A DNA stretch of 64,000 nt from Mesorhizobium amorphae CCNWGS0123 (GTDB taxonomy: Bacteria > Pseudomonadota > Alphaproteobacteria > Rhizobiales > Rhizobiaceae), in NCBI RefSeq assembly GCF_001686985.1, contig NZ_CP015318.1, positions 4,586,001-4,650,000 on the forward strand. Reading direction: 5' to 3'. Under the pieces are notes generated by a model. That model had not been told where the DNA came from and did not search any database. It saw nothing but the letters and a program-made list of their open reading frames with translations. Shown here in pieces: positions 1-8,069 of the stretch (its first letter is position 1; each line of letters opens with the position of its first letter). The position numbers and the translations under genes are program-made.

Positions 1-776
1 ATCAGCAGCACATCGTATTTGCGGCAGATGCGCTGCACTTCCGGCCAGTAGCTCATCGGCGGGATCTTCACCCCGCCCGCGCCCATCACCGGCTCGCCGA
101 TGAAGGCCGCGACCTTGTCGGCGCCGGCTTCGAGGATGGCGTCCTCGACCGCCTTGGCCGCGCGCAGGCCGAAATCGTGGTCGCTTTCGCCGGGCAGCGC
201 CAGCTCATAGGCATAGGGCATCATCACATGGACGATGTTGGGCACCGCGCCGCCGAGCTGCTTGTGCATCGGCTCCATGCCGCCGAGCGAGGTGCCGGCG
301 ATGGTCGAGCCGTGATAGCCCATCTTGCGCGAGATGATGCGGTTCTTCTCCGGCTTGCCTTCCAGCGCCCAGTAGTGGCGCACGAGCCGCAGCGCCGTGT
401 CGTTGGCCTCTGAGCCCGAAGAGCCGTAGAACACCTGGCTGACGCCCCTGGGCGCCAGTTCGGCGAGCTTCTTCGACAACAGCACCGGCGTCGGTGTCGA
501 ACATTTGAAGAAGGAGTTGTAGTAGGGCAGCTCCTTCATCTGGGTATAGGCGGCCTCGGCCAGCTCGTCGCGGCCGTAGCCGACATTAACGCACCACAGC
601 CCAGCCATGCCGTCGAGGATTTCCGTGCCGTCGGCGTCGTAGATGAACGGCCCATTGGCATGGGTGATGATACGCGAGCCGGCCTCGCGCAATTCCTTGT
701 GGTCGGTGAACGGATGCAGGTGGTGCGCGGCGTCGATCTGCTGAAGCTGCTTCAGCGAATAATTCTGATAGGTCAT
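1..776 (-). CDS. Class III (omega) aminotransferase, C-terminal part outside window
   Basis: PLP-dependent class III aminotransferase, probably acting on an omega-amino acid or amine with pyruvate as acceptor. About 258 N-terminal residues are present, starting MTYQNYSLKQLQQIDAAHHL at the ATG whose complement is 774-776. Visible fold-type I features are the N-terminal HPFTDHKE segment, the FYGSSGSEANDTALRLVRHY phosphate-binding region, the GYHGST motif and EPVMGAGGVKIPP. The PLP lysine lies beyond the window edge. The gene reads leftward and is separated from the prolyl oligopeptidase gene by about 200 bases, which can hold its promoter. Class assignment is firm; the substrate is not. Confidence 0.88.
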   Translation of the reverse strand, partial: MTYQNYSLKQLQQIDAAHHLHPFTDHKELREAGSRIITHANGPFIYDADGTEILDGMAGLWCVNVGYGRDELAEAAYTQMKELPYYNSFFKCSTPTPVLLSKKLAELAPRGVSQVFYGSSGSEANDTALRLVRHYWALEGKPEKNRIISRKMGYHGSTIAGTSLGGMEPMHKQLGGAVPNIVHVMMPYAYELALPGESDHDFGLRAAKAVEDAILEAGADKVAAFIGEPVMGAGGVKIPPMSYWPEVQRICRKYDVLL

Positions 777-982
777 GATTTTGGTCTTTCCTCTGGAACC
801 AATCCGGCAGGAGCCGGGGCGGATTCGTCAGAGGAAGACCGGTGGCGAATAGCCGATGCGGGCGCACAGGCGCAGAAGCTCGGCACGCAGCGTGCGGGGT
901 GACGGCGTCACCGCCACCCCGAATGCGCTGGATGTCTTCATCAGAGCCATGGCGGCACCTTAAGCCGCCCGAGGCCTTGTGT

Positions 983-3058
983 TCAAGCCGTCGCGGTCAA
1001 AGCCCGCTGCAGAAAGACATAGCGCATCGCGGCCTGTGCCGCTTGCGGCCGGCGATCGCCGCGCCCGCCATGCCCGCCCTCGGTCTCCTCGAAGAACAGC
1101 GCTTTCGCATGGCCGGCGGCCTGCAGCCGCGCCGCCATCTTGCGCGCGTGGCCGGGATGGACGCGATCGTCGGCGGTCGAGGTGGTCAAGAACACCGGCG
1201 GATAGGCGGCGTCGGCCTCGACATGCTGGTAGGGCGAGTAGGCGCCAAGCCACGCCGCCTCTTCCGGCTTCGAGGGATCGCCATATTCGGCCATCCAGGA
1301 AGCGCCGGGCGGCAGTTCGGTGTAGCGCAGCATGTCGAGCAGCGGCACGTCGATGATGACGGCACCAAATAGCTCAGGGCGCTGGGTCAGCGAAACGCCG
1401 GTGAGCAGGCCGCCATTCGAGCCGCCCTGGATACCGAGCGAAGCCGCGGTGGCGATGCCGCGCCTGACGACATCCTGTGCAACCGCGGCGAAGTCGTCGA
1501 AGGCGTTCTGGCGGTTGCCCTTGAGCGCCGCCTGGTGCCAGGCCGGGCCGAACTCGCCACCGCCGCGGATGTTGGCCTGCACATAGGCATTGCCCTTCTC
1601 CAGCCAGAGCCTGCCGCGCACGCCGGCATAGCCGGGCAGCAGCGGCACTTCGAAACCGCCATAGCCGTAGAGCAGCGTCGGCACCGGCCCTTTCTGGTCG
1701 CGCCGCCGGACGACGAAATACGGGATCATGGTGCCGTCCTTCGAGCGCGCCTCGAACTGCTCGGAGACATAGGGCGAAGCGTCGAAACGCGCCGGCTGCG
1801 CCTTCACCGTCGCCAGCGTCTCGCCATCATTGTCCGACCAGATGATCGAGCTCGGCGTCAGGAAATCGGTGAAGGAGAAGGACACGCTGGCGCCGAAATG
1901 CTCGGCATGGCTGATGCCGACATTGCCGTTTTCGGGCAGCGCGACGGGCTTCAGCGACCAGCCGCTGCCGACGCGGTCGCAGGCGATGACCTTGCCGCGC
2001 ACATTGTCCATCAGATTGATGAACAGTCGCTCCTCTGTGCGCGCGAGCCCGGCGATCGAGACCCGGTGCGCCGGTTCGAGCACGGTTTCGACAGGCCCCA
2101 GCACCCCGGTTTCGATCCAGCGCTCGAAATCCACCGAATACAGAGCGTCGGACAGACAGTGCGTGCCGTCAGGTGCAGTCCACGGGCTGCGCACGCCGAA
2201 GATGAGCTGCCCCTTGAAGATAGCCGTGTCGGTGACGTCGTCCGGCAGCGGGATGCGCCTGTTCTCGCCTGAAGGCAGCCGCAGGAAGCTGTGCGAGGAG
2301 AAGAAGTCGATGGTGCGGGCGAGGAACAAATGCCGCCTGTCGCCGTCGATCTCGACCCCGCCGCCGGCCGCGAGATCCTGTTTTTCGGCCTCGAAGATCG
2401 GCGTCGCGTCCTCCAGTTTCGTGCCGCGCCGCCAGAGCTTGACCACGCGTGGATAGCCGGACTGGGTCTTGTCCTCCTCCTCGAAGGCGGCCGAGACAAT
2501 GACAGTGTCCCTGTCCAGCCAGGAGAAGCCCGACTTCGAGGCTGGCGCGCGAAAGCCGTCCTCGACGAAGGATTTCGCCGCGATGTCGAACTCGCGCATC
2601 TCGCTGGCATCGCCGCCATCCGGTGACATCGAGACCAGGCAGAGGGTGAAGTCGGGATAGAGGCGGCTCGCCCCGCTGAACACCCATTTGATGCCCTCTT
2701 TGGCCGAGAGCACGTCGAAGTCGATGATCGTTTCCCATTGCGGTTTGTCGGTCTTGTAGGAGGCGACCGTCGTGCGGCGCCAGAGGCCCAGAACATTGGT
2801 CCTGTCCTGCCAGAAATTGTAGACATGGCCATTGAGCGCGGCGCCAACGGCGATGTTGTCCTCGGCCGTCATCAGGTCGAGCGCGGTTTCGAACGCCGCC
2901 TGGTAGGACGGGTCACCCTGCAATTCGCCGACCGTCACTTCATTCTGGCGATGCACCCAGTCGAGCGCCTGTTTGCTCGTCCGGTCTTCCAGCCAGAGGA
3001 AGGGGTCCTGGGTCTCCCCGGCTGGCTCTTGCAGCCTCGGTGCGATCGACTTGGTCAT
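983..3058 (-). CDS. Prolyl oligopeptidase family serine peptidase (S9A)
   Basis: Serine peptidase of the prolyl oligopeptidase family, which cuts short peptides, usually after proline. The 691 residues match the family's usual length. A long beta-propeller region (about 70-420) precedes the alpha/beta hydrolase domain (about 430-690). The nucleophile is Ser547 in GGSNGG, the acid is Asp630 or Asp631 in TADDRVHPGH, and the histidine is His663 in EGGHGG. There is no signal peptide, so it is probably cytosolic. The ATG at 3058 directly precedes the conserved N-terminal region with DPFLWLED. It lies alone between the aminotransferase and a divergent hypothetical gene. Confidence 0.93.
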   Translation of the reverse strand: MTKSIAPRLQEPAGETQDPFLWLEDRTSKQALDWVHRQNEVTVGELQGDPSYQAAFETALDLMTAEDNIAVGAALNGHVYNFWQDRTNVLGLWRRTTVASYKTDKPQWETIIDFDVLSAKEGIKWVFSGASRLYPDFTLCLVSMSPDGGDASEMREFDIAAKSFVEDGFRAPASKSGFSWLDRDTVIVSAAFEEEDKTQSGYPRVVKLWRRGTKLEDATPIFEAEKQDLAAGGGVEIDGDRRHLFLARTIDFFSSHSFLRLPSGENRRIPLPDDVTDTAIFKGQLIFGVRSPWTAPDGTHCLSDALYSVDFERWIETGVLGPVETVLEPAHRVSIAGLARTEERLFINLMDNVRGKVIACDRVGSGWSLKPVALPENGNVGISHAEHFGASVSFSFTDFLTPSSIIWSDNDGETLATVKAQPARFDASPYVSEQFEARSKDGTMIPYFVVRRRDQKGPVPTLLYGYGGFEVPLLPGYAGVRGRLWLEKGNAYVQANIRGGGEFGPAWHQAALKGNRQNAFDDFAAVAQDVVRRGIATAASLGIQGGSNGGLLTGVSLTQRPELFGAVIIDVPLLDMLRYTELPPGASWMAEYGDPSKPEEAAWLGAYSPYQHVEADAAYPPVFLTTSTADDRVHPGHARKMAARLQAAGHAKALFFEETEGGHGGRGDRRPQAAQAAMRYVFLQRALTATA

Positions 3059-3181
3059 GTGGCCTCCGGAAAAATTCGTCAGCTGGGTGCCACAAACATC
3101 GGCATGGCGCTACCGACATTCAACCGGAACAGGTAAAAACGATTACACCCTGCCATCTGCCCGAGCAGCGAAGAAACCCTG

Positions 3182-3721
3182 ATGCAACGGCTTTACATCG
3201 CAGTCGAAAAATTTGGCCCGTCCGGCGGCATTGGATGGAAAAAGTACGTCGAGTGGTCGGGCCTCACCCAACTCACCGAGGTCGTCACACTCGATGGTAT
3301 GCTCTGCCACTTCGCACTCCCGGAAACGAAAGACACTCACTGGCCCCATATCGTTCACGAAGACAACATGCTCAATTTCTTCGTGGATTTGGACTTCCTC
3401 CTTTCCGAGCTCGACGACACGATCAATCTGAACATTCTTGGTGTGATCCGACGACCTTCGGCGGATGTAAGCTTGCTTGATTGGGACGGGTTCGTATTCC
3501 TTGGGTACGACCTTATGGACAAGGACGTCGGCAACAGTGCATTGACCAATTGCGGAGGCTTTCCGGAAGCATTCGCGAACTCGGAACTGTCCAGCGTCGG
3601 ACTGATCTCGAACTTTGAGCGCGCCGTGGAAATTCAGCGGGCGCTGCGCACTAAATATTATCCGCCGGAACACCACGCCGATTGCGATCTTTGGGCCATT
3701 TTCAGACGGCAAAACGACTGA
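3182..3721 (+). CDS. Hypothetical protein, 179 residues
   Basis: I do not recognise this protein. It is 179 residues, acidic, without signal peptide or membrane segment, and rich in tryptophan and aspartate (for example FFVDLDFLLSELDDTINLNI). Base composition is visibly lower in GC than the flanking genes and codon choice is less biased, which suggests recent arrival. It is transcribed away from the peptidase gene (123 bases between starts) and converges on the MFS gene ending at 3741, only about 20 bases away. The size and acidity would fit an immunity-type or DUF protein, but nothing else in the context supports that. Confidence 0.6.
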   Translation: MQRLYIAVEKFGPSGGIGWKKYVEWSGLTQLTEVVTLDGMLCHFALPETKDTHWPHIVHEDNMLNFFVDLDFLLSELDDTINLNILGVIRRPSADVSLLDWDGFVFLGYDLMDKDVGNSALTNCGGFPEAFANSELSSVGLISNFERAVEIQRALRTKYYPPEHHADCDLWAIFRRQND

Positions 3722-3740
3722 GGGGCTGCCCCACCTCGCC

Positions 3741-4901
3741 TTACACCATCCGCCGACGCAAGATGGTAGCCACCGCCAGCGCCAGGCAGATAGCGCCGAG
3801 CGTGAACGGCAGGCCGGGCGCGCCGATCACATCCATGACGCCGCCGGTGAGCGGCGGCACGAGAATGCCGCCGACGCCCCACATCAGCGAGAAGGCGGCA
3901 TTGCCGGCAACCAGCGCCGAGCCTGTAAAACGCTCGCCAAGCTCGATGATCGACATCGTGTAGATGCCATAGGAAACCGCGCCCCAGAGGAAGACGCACG
4001 GCCAGATCAGCGGCGTCTCGATGAGCAGCGGCAACAGCGCGCAGCCGAGCACGGTCAGCGACACGCAGATGAACCGCACCAGCCGCGCTGTCAGCCTTTC
4101 CGCCAGCAGGCCGAGCGGCACCTGCATGGCGATGTTGCCGGCAATCATCACGGACAGCAGCGCCGACATACGGACTTCGGCAATGCCGTAATGGGTGCCA
4201 TAGACCGGAAGCAGCGCCAGAACCGCCTGCTCGAAGCCGGCGGCCACGACGACCGTCGACAGCAGCAGCCAGGCCATCGGCATGAACCCCATCACCGAAA
4301 CCCCGTGCCCGGCCTCGTCGACCTTAGGCAACCGAGGCAGCACCAGCGCCAGGCAGCCACCGCAAAAAACGAAGGCGGCAATCCCCACCAGAAACGGCGG
4401 CCAGCCTTCGGTGCCGACGGCAAGCAGGCAGAGCGGACCGGCGGCGAAACCGGCCGAAATGATCGTCGAATAGACGCCCATGACGCGACCGCGCCGCGAC
4501 GGTGGGGCAAGTGCGATCACCCAGATCTCACTAAGAACATAGAGCGGGTTGGTGACCACGCCGATCAGGAAGCGCAGCGGGAACCACAGATAGACGTTCT
4601 GCGTCCAGCCGATCAACGCCAGCACGAGTGCGGATAGGGCTGCGCAGGTCAGCGCCGTGCGCCCTGCCCCGAACCGCCGTGCCAGGCCAGGTATCAGTGG
4701 CGACGACAGGATGAAGCCGACAGGCGTCATCGCCGCCGAAAGCCCGATCATGGCCGGCGAGACGCCCTGGCGCTGCAGGATGAAGCTCAGCAGCGGATAG
4801 GAAAGCCCTTGCGCGATGGCGAAGACGGAAACGGTCGCGATCACACCCGTGATCGCCGCCCATTGCATCGGCTCGTCTCTGCTCGTTTCCGCCAAATCCA
4901 T
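3741..4901 (-). CDS. MFS transporter, tandem paralogue 2
   Basis: Major facilitator superfamily transporter of about 386 residues with about twelve hydrophobic segments. The cytoplasmic loop after TM2 carries RRFGAGRTALTC, and PPSRRGRVMGVYST is the classic loop preceding TM5. I chose the ATG at 4901 (MDLAETSRDE) because AAGG lies 8 bases upstream; the longer reading frame to 4970 adds an arginine-rich stretch unlikely to be translated. It lies 75 bases downstream of a close paralogue with the same layout (QGLSYPL, LIGLSAAM, PPSRRGRVMGV in both), so the pair arose by tandem duplication and is probably one transcript. The substrate is unknown. Confidence 0.85.
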   Translation of the reverse strand: MDLAETSRDEPMQWAAITGVIATVSVFAIAQGLSYPLLSFILQRQGVSPAMIGLSAAMTPVGFILSSPLIPGLARRFGAGRTALTCAALSALVLALIGWTQNVYLWFPLRFLIGVVTNPLYVLSEIWVIALAPPSRRGRVMGVYSTIISAGFAAGPLCLLAVGTEGWPPFLVGIAAFVFCGGCLALVLPRLPKVDEAGHGVSVMGFMPMAWLLLSTVVVAAGFEQAVLALLPVYGTHYGIAEVRMSALLSVMIAGNIAMQVPLGLLAERLTARLVRFICVSLTVLGCALLPLLIETPLIWPCVFLWGAVSYGIYTMSIIELGERFTGSALVAGNAAFSLMWGVGGILVPPLTGGVMDVIGAPGLPFTLGAICLALAVATILRRRMV

Positions 4902-4976
4902 GTGGGCAGCCTTAGCGGCTCGCCTCGACGGTCGTAAGCCCCGCCGGCGAAAACCGCTTGCTCCAGCCAAAGCCTG

Positions 4977-6152
4977 TCAGGAGTTTTTGCGCCTGGCCGA
5001 GCGATACAGCGCGAAGGCAATCAACACCGCATCGAGCCCGGCGATCACCGCCGGCACGCCGAGCGGGCCGATCGCCTGCATCAGCGCGCCCGCGCCGGGC
5101 GGGCCGACGATGCCGCCGGCACCCCACATCAGCGCGAAGGCGGCGTTGCCGGCGACAAGCGCTGTTCCCCTGAAGCGACTGCCAAGCTCGACCAGCGCCA
5201 TCGTGTAGACGCCGTAGCCGACCGCGCCCATCACCACCAGCACCGGCCAGACCAGCGGCGTCGTGATCAGCACCGGCAGCGACAGCGCGCAAGCCGCCGT
5301 CGCCAGCGCGCAAAAAACGATCATCGCCCGGCCGCCGAAGCGTTCCGCCATCAGCCCAAGCGGGATCTGCAAGAGGATGTTGCCGGCCGACAGCGCCGTC
5401 ACCAGCGCCGCCAGCTTCGCCTCGGGTAAGCCGTAGCCGGTACCGAAGACAGGGATAAGCGCATAAGTGCTTTGCTGCACCGCCGCCGAAACCAGAACCG
5501 CCAGCAGCAGCGCCGGCGCCAGCCTGGCGAAGCCGACAAGGCCGCCGGAGGCCTGGCCGTCTTCCTCGAAGCCGGTGAGCTTCGACGACACGGCGCGCAG
5601 GATCAGCGCGCAGAGCGCAAAACCTGCAATCGCGGCGATGAAAGGAGGCCATCCCGACGCGCCGACGGTGATCAGGATCAATGGCCCCGCCGCGTAGCCG
5701 GCGCCCATCAGCGCGTTGAACACCCCCATCACCCTGCCCCGGCGCGACGGTGGCGCCAGCGACAGCGCCCAGACCTCGCCAAGCACATAGAGCGGGTTGA
5801 TGACCACGCCGACGAGGAAGCGGAGGATGAACCACGCAACCCAATCCTGCAGATAGCCGATGGCCAAAAAGCACACCGCGCCGGCCAGCGAACAGCCGAC
5901 GGCGAGATTGCGCGCCCCGAAGCGCCGCACGGCAGCCGGCACGAACGACGCCGAGAGAATCAGGCCAACCGGCATCATCGCGGCGGAAAGCCCGATCAGC
6001 GCAGGCGACATGCCTTGCCGCTGCATCAAGAGCGTGAACAGCGGATAGCTCAGCCCTTGCGCGGCGCCGAACATGGCGAGCGCCGCAGTGACGCCGGCAA
6101 GCGCCGCCCATTGCGTTGCCGCCTCGCCATCTCGCGAATCGGTCGCGACCAT
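4977..6152 (-). CDS. MFS transporter, tandem paralogue 1
   Basis: Major facilitator transporter of 391 residues with twelve predicted membrane segments, an RRFGARNLAVG loop and the PPSRRGRVMGVFN motif. It is the upstream member of a tandem pair; the two proteins share motifs along their full length. The ATG at 6152 has AGGGA a few bases upstream. The 234 bases before it are shared with the divergent mttB-1 gene, so a link to methylamine uptake is possible from position alone. The substrate cannot be read from the sequence. Members of this type are usually annotated only as YcaD-like or sugar/drug MFS. Confidence 0.87.
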   Translation of the reverse strand: MVATDSRDGEAATQWAALAGVTAALAMFGAAQGLSYPLFTLLMQRQGMSPALIGLSAAMMPVGLILSASFVPAAVRRFGARNLAVGCSLAGAVCFLAIGYLQDWVAWFILRFLVGVVINPLYVLGEVWALSLAPPSRRGRVMGVFNALMGAGYAAGPLILITVGASGWPPFIAAIAGFALCALILRAVSSKLTGFEEDGQASGGLVGFARLAPALLLAVLVSAAVQQSTYALIPVFGTGYGLPEAKLAALVTALSAGNILLQIPLGLMAERFGGRAMIVFCALATAACALSLPVLITTPLVWPVLVVMGAVGYGVYTMALVELGSRFRGTALVAGNAAFALMWGAGGIVGPPGAGALMQAIGPLGVPAVIAGLDAVLIAFALYRSARRKNS

Positions 6153-6386
6153 GCTGCCATCCCTGTGAAAACGCCTACCTGCGGCCGGTAAGCTATCCGG
6201 CTAGCGGTTCGATCTGGGAAAAGGAAGGGCCGCCCCGGCAAATCCGCTGCGCCAAGTCACCTGGGCGACGCAGGTACCAGCAATCCTGCTGCCCTTCCGG
6301 CATGTCGCTTCCATCGCCCTAGTGGTCGCCGCCTCCGTACCGGCAGCATTGCCGCCGGTCCATTATGCCGCCCACTTTCGCATTCC

Positions 6387-7976
6387 ATGAGGCCTGTCAT
6401 GACCGCCGCCCTTCATCCCGCCGAACCGGCACTGGCAACCGACCGCGCCCGTCGCGGCGGCCGCGCGGGAAAGCGCGCCGGCGGCTCGGCCGCGTTCGAG
6501 CAGCCGCCCTTTCGTCAGCTCAGAAACCCTCTGACGCCGACCAAGCTGGTCTCCGACGACGAGCTGGAATCGATCCACCTCGCCTCCTTGCGGGTGCTCA
6601 GGGAAATCGGCGTCGACGTGCTGCATGACGAAGCAAGACGCATCATGAAGGCCCATGGCGCCGATGTGCGCGAAGGCAGCGAGCGGGTGCGCTTCGACAG
6701 CGACATGATCCTCGAGCTGGTTTCGAACTGCCCGTCTGAATTCACCATCCATGCCCGCAACCCCGCGCACAATGTGCGCTTCGGCGGCAACAATCTGATC
6801 ATCTCGATGATGGCGTCGGCGCCTAACTGCTCCGATATCGATCGCGGCCGCCGGCCCGGCAACCAGGCGGACTACCGCAACTTCCTGCGGCTGACGCAGA
6901 TGCACAACATCCTGAACTGCACCGGCGGCTACCCGGTCGAACCGATCGACATCCATCCGTCGGTCCGCCACCTCGAATGCATCCGCGACCTCAGCCTGCT
7001 TACCGACAAGGTGTTCCACATCTATTCGCTCGGCAAGGAGCGCAATGTCGACGGCATCGAGATCGCCAGGATCGCACGCGGCATCAGCCACGAACAGTTG
7101 CTCGAGCAACCGTCGGTCTTCACCATCATCAACACCAATTCGCCGCTCAAGCTCGACGTGCCGATGATGGAAGGCATCATCCAGATGTCGAGCAAGGGCC
7201 AGGTCGTCATCGTCACCCCGTTCACGCTCTCCGGCGCGATGGCCCCGGTGACCATCGCCGGCGCGCTGGTGCAGCAGAACGCCGAGGCATTGTCCGGCAT
7301 CGCCTTCGCGCAGATGGTGAGGAAGGGCGCGCCTGTCGGCTATGGCGGCTTCACCTCCAATGTTGACATGAAGTCCGGCGCGCCGGCCTTCGGCACACCC
7401 GAATACATGAAGGCGCAGCTGGTCGGCGGCCAGCTCGCCCGCCGCTACAACATCCCCTACCGCACCTCCAACACCTGCGCCGCCAACACGGTCGACGCGC
7501 AGGCCGCCTATGAAAGCGTGTTCTCGCTTTGGGGCGCCATCCAGGGCGGCGGAAATCTGATGATGCATGCGGCCGGCTGGCTCGAAGGCGGCCTGCGCTG
7601 CTCCTACGAGAAGACTATCCTCGACATCGACCTGTTGCAGATGGTGGCCGAATTCCTGACCCCGCTCGACCTGTCCGAGGAGGCGCTGGGCTTCGACGCC
7701 ATTCAGTCGGTCGGCCCGGGCGGCCATTTCTTCGGCACCCAGCATACGCAGGACCGTTACAAGACCGCCTTCTATTCGCCGATCCTTTCCGACTGGCGCA
7801 ATTTCGAGACCTGGGCGGAAGCTGGATCGCCGACCGCGATCGAGAAGGCAAACAAGGTCTGGAAGGAGCGGCTGGCTTCCTATGAGGAACCTTACATCGA
7901 CCCGGCGATCCGCGAGGAACTCAACGACTTCGTCGACAAGCGCCGCGCCGAAGGCGGCGCGCCGACCGATTTCTGA
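6387..7976 (+). CDS. MttB-family (non-pyrrolysine) corrinoid methyltransferase, paralogue 1
   Basis: Member of the trimethylamine methyltransferase (MttB) superfamily, a TIM-barrel enzyme that moves a methyl group from a quaternary amine to a corrinoid protein. The 529-residue frame has no in-frame stop, so there is no amber/pyrrolysine codon. This places it with the non-Pyl branch, whose known members use glycine betaine, proline betaine or carnitine. Recognisable blocks include VTPFTLSGAMAPVTIAGAL, GAPAFGTPEY, AAGWLEGGLRCSYEK and VGPGGHFFGTQHT. The first 35 residues are basic and variable; Met5 is an alternative start. It heads a rightward group with the FAD/GcvT dehydrogenase (93 bases downstream) and the M24 protein. 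The substrate is an inference. Confidence 0.92.
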   Translation: MRPVMTAALHPAEPALATDRARRGGRAGKRAGGSAAFEQPPFRQLRNPLTPTKLVSDDELESIHLASLRVLREIGVDVLHDEARRIMKAHGADVREGSERVRFDSDMILELVSNCPSEFTIHARNPAHNVRFGGNNLIISMMASAPNCSDIDRGRRPGNQADYRNFLRLTQMHNILNCTGGYPVEPIDIHPSVRHLECIRDLSLLTDKVFHIYSLGKERNVDGIEIARIARGISHEQLLEQPSVFTIINTNSPLKLDVPMMEGIIQMSSKGQVVIVTPFTLSGAMAPVTIAGALVQQNAEALSGIAFAQMVRKGAPVGYGGFTSNVDMKSGAPAFGTPEYMKAQLVGGQLARRYNIPYRTSNTCAANTVDAQAAYESVFSLWGAIQGGGNLMMHAAGWLEGGLRCSYEKTILDIDLLQMVAEFLTPLDLSEEALGFDAIQSVGPGGHFFGTQHTQDRYKTAFYSPILSDWRNFETWAEAGSPTAIEKANKVWKERLASYEEPYIDPAIREELNDFVDKRRAEGGAPTDF

Positions 7977-8069
7977 CCGACAAGTAGCGGCACGTTGACT
8001 TCCGTTTCGAGGCGCGCGCATCGCTGACCAATAACCTGATTCAATTTACGCAAAGACGGACCTATCTTC

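Noticed and set aside
6363..8021. Leftward 552-residue frame opposite mttB-1
   Set aside because: Same high-GC mirror effect; MttB motifs on the plus strand are decisive.
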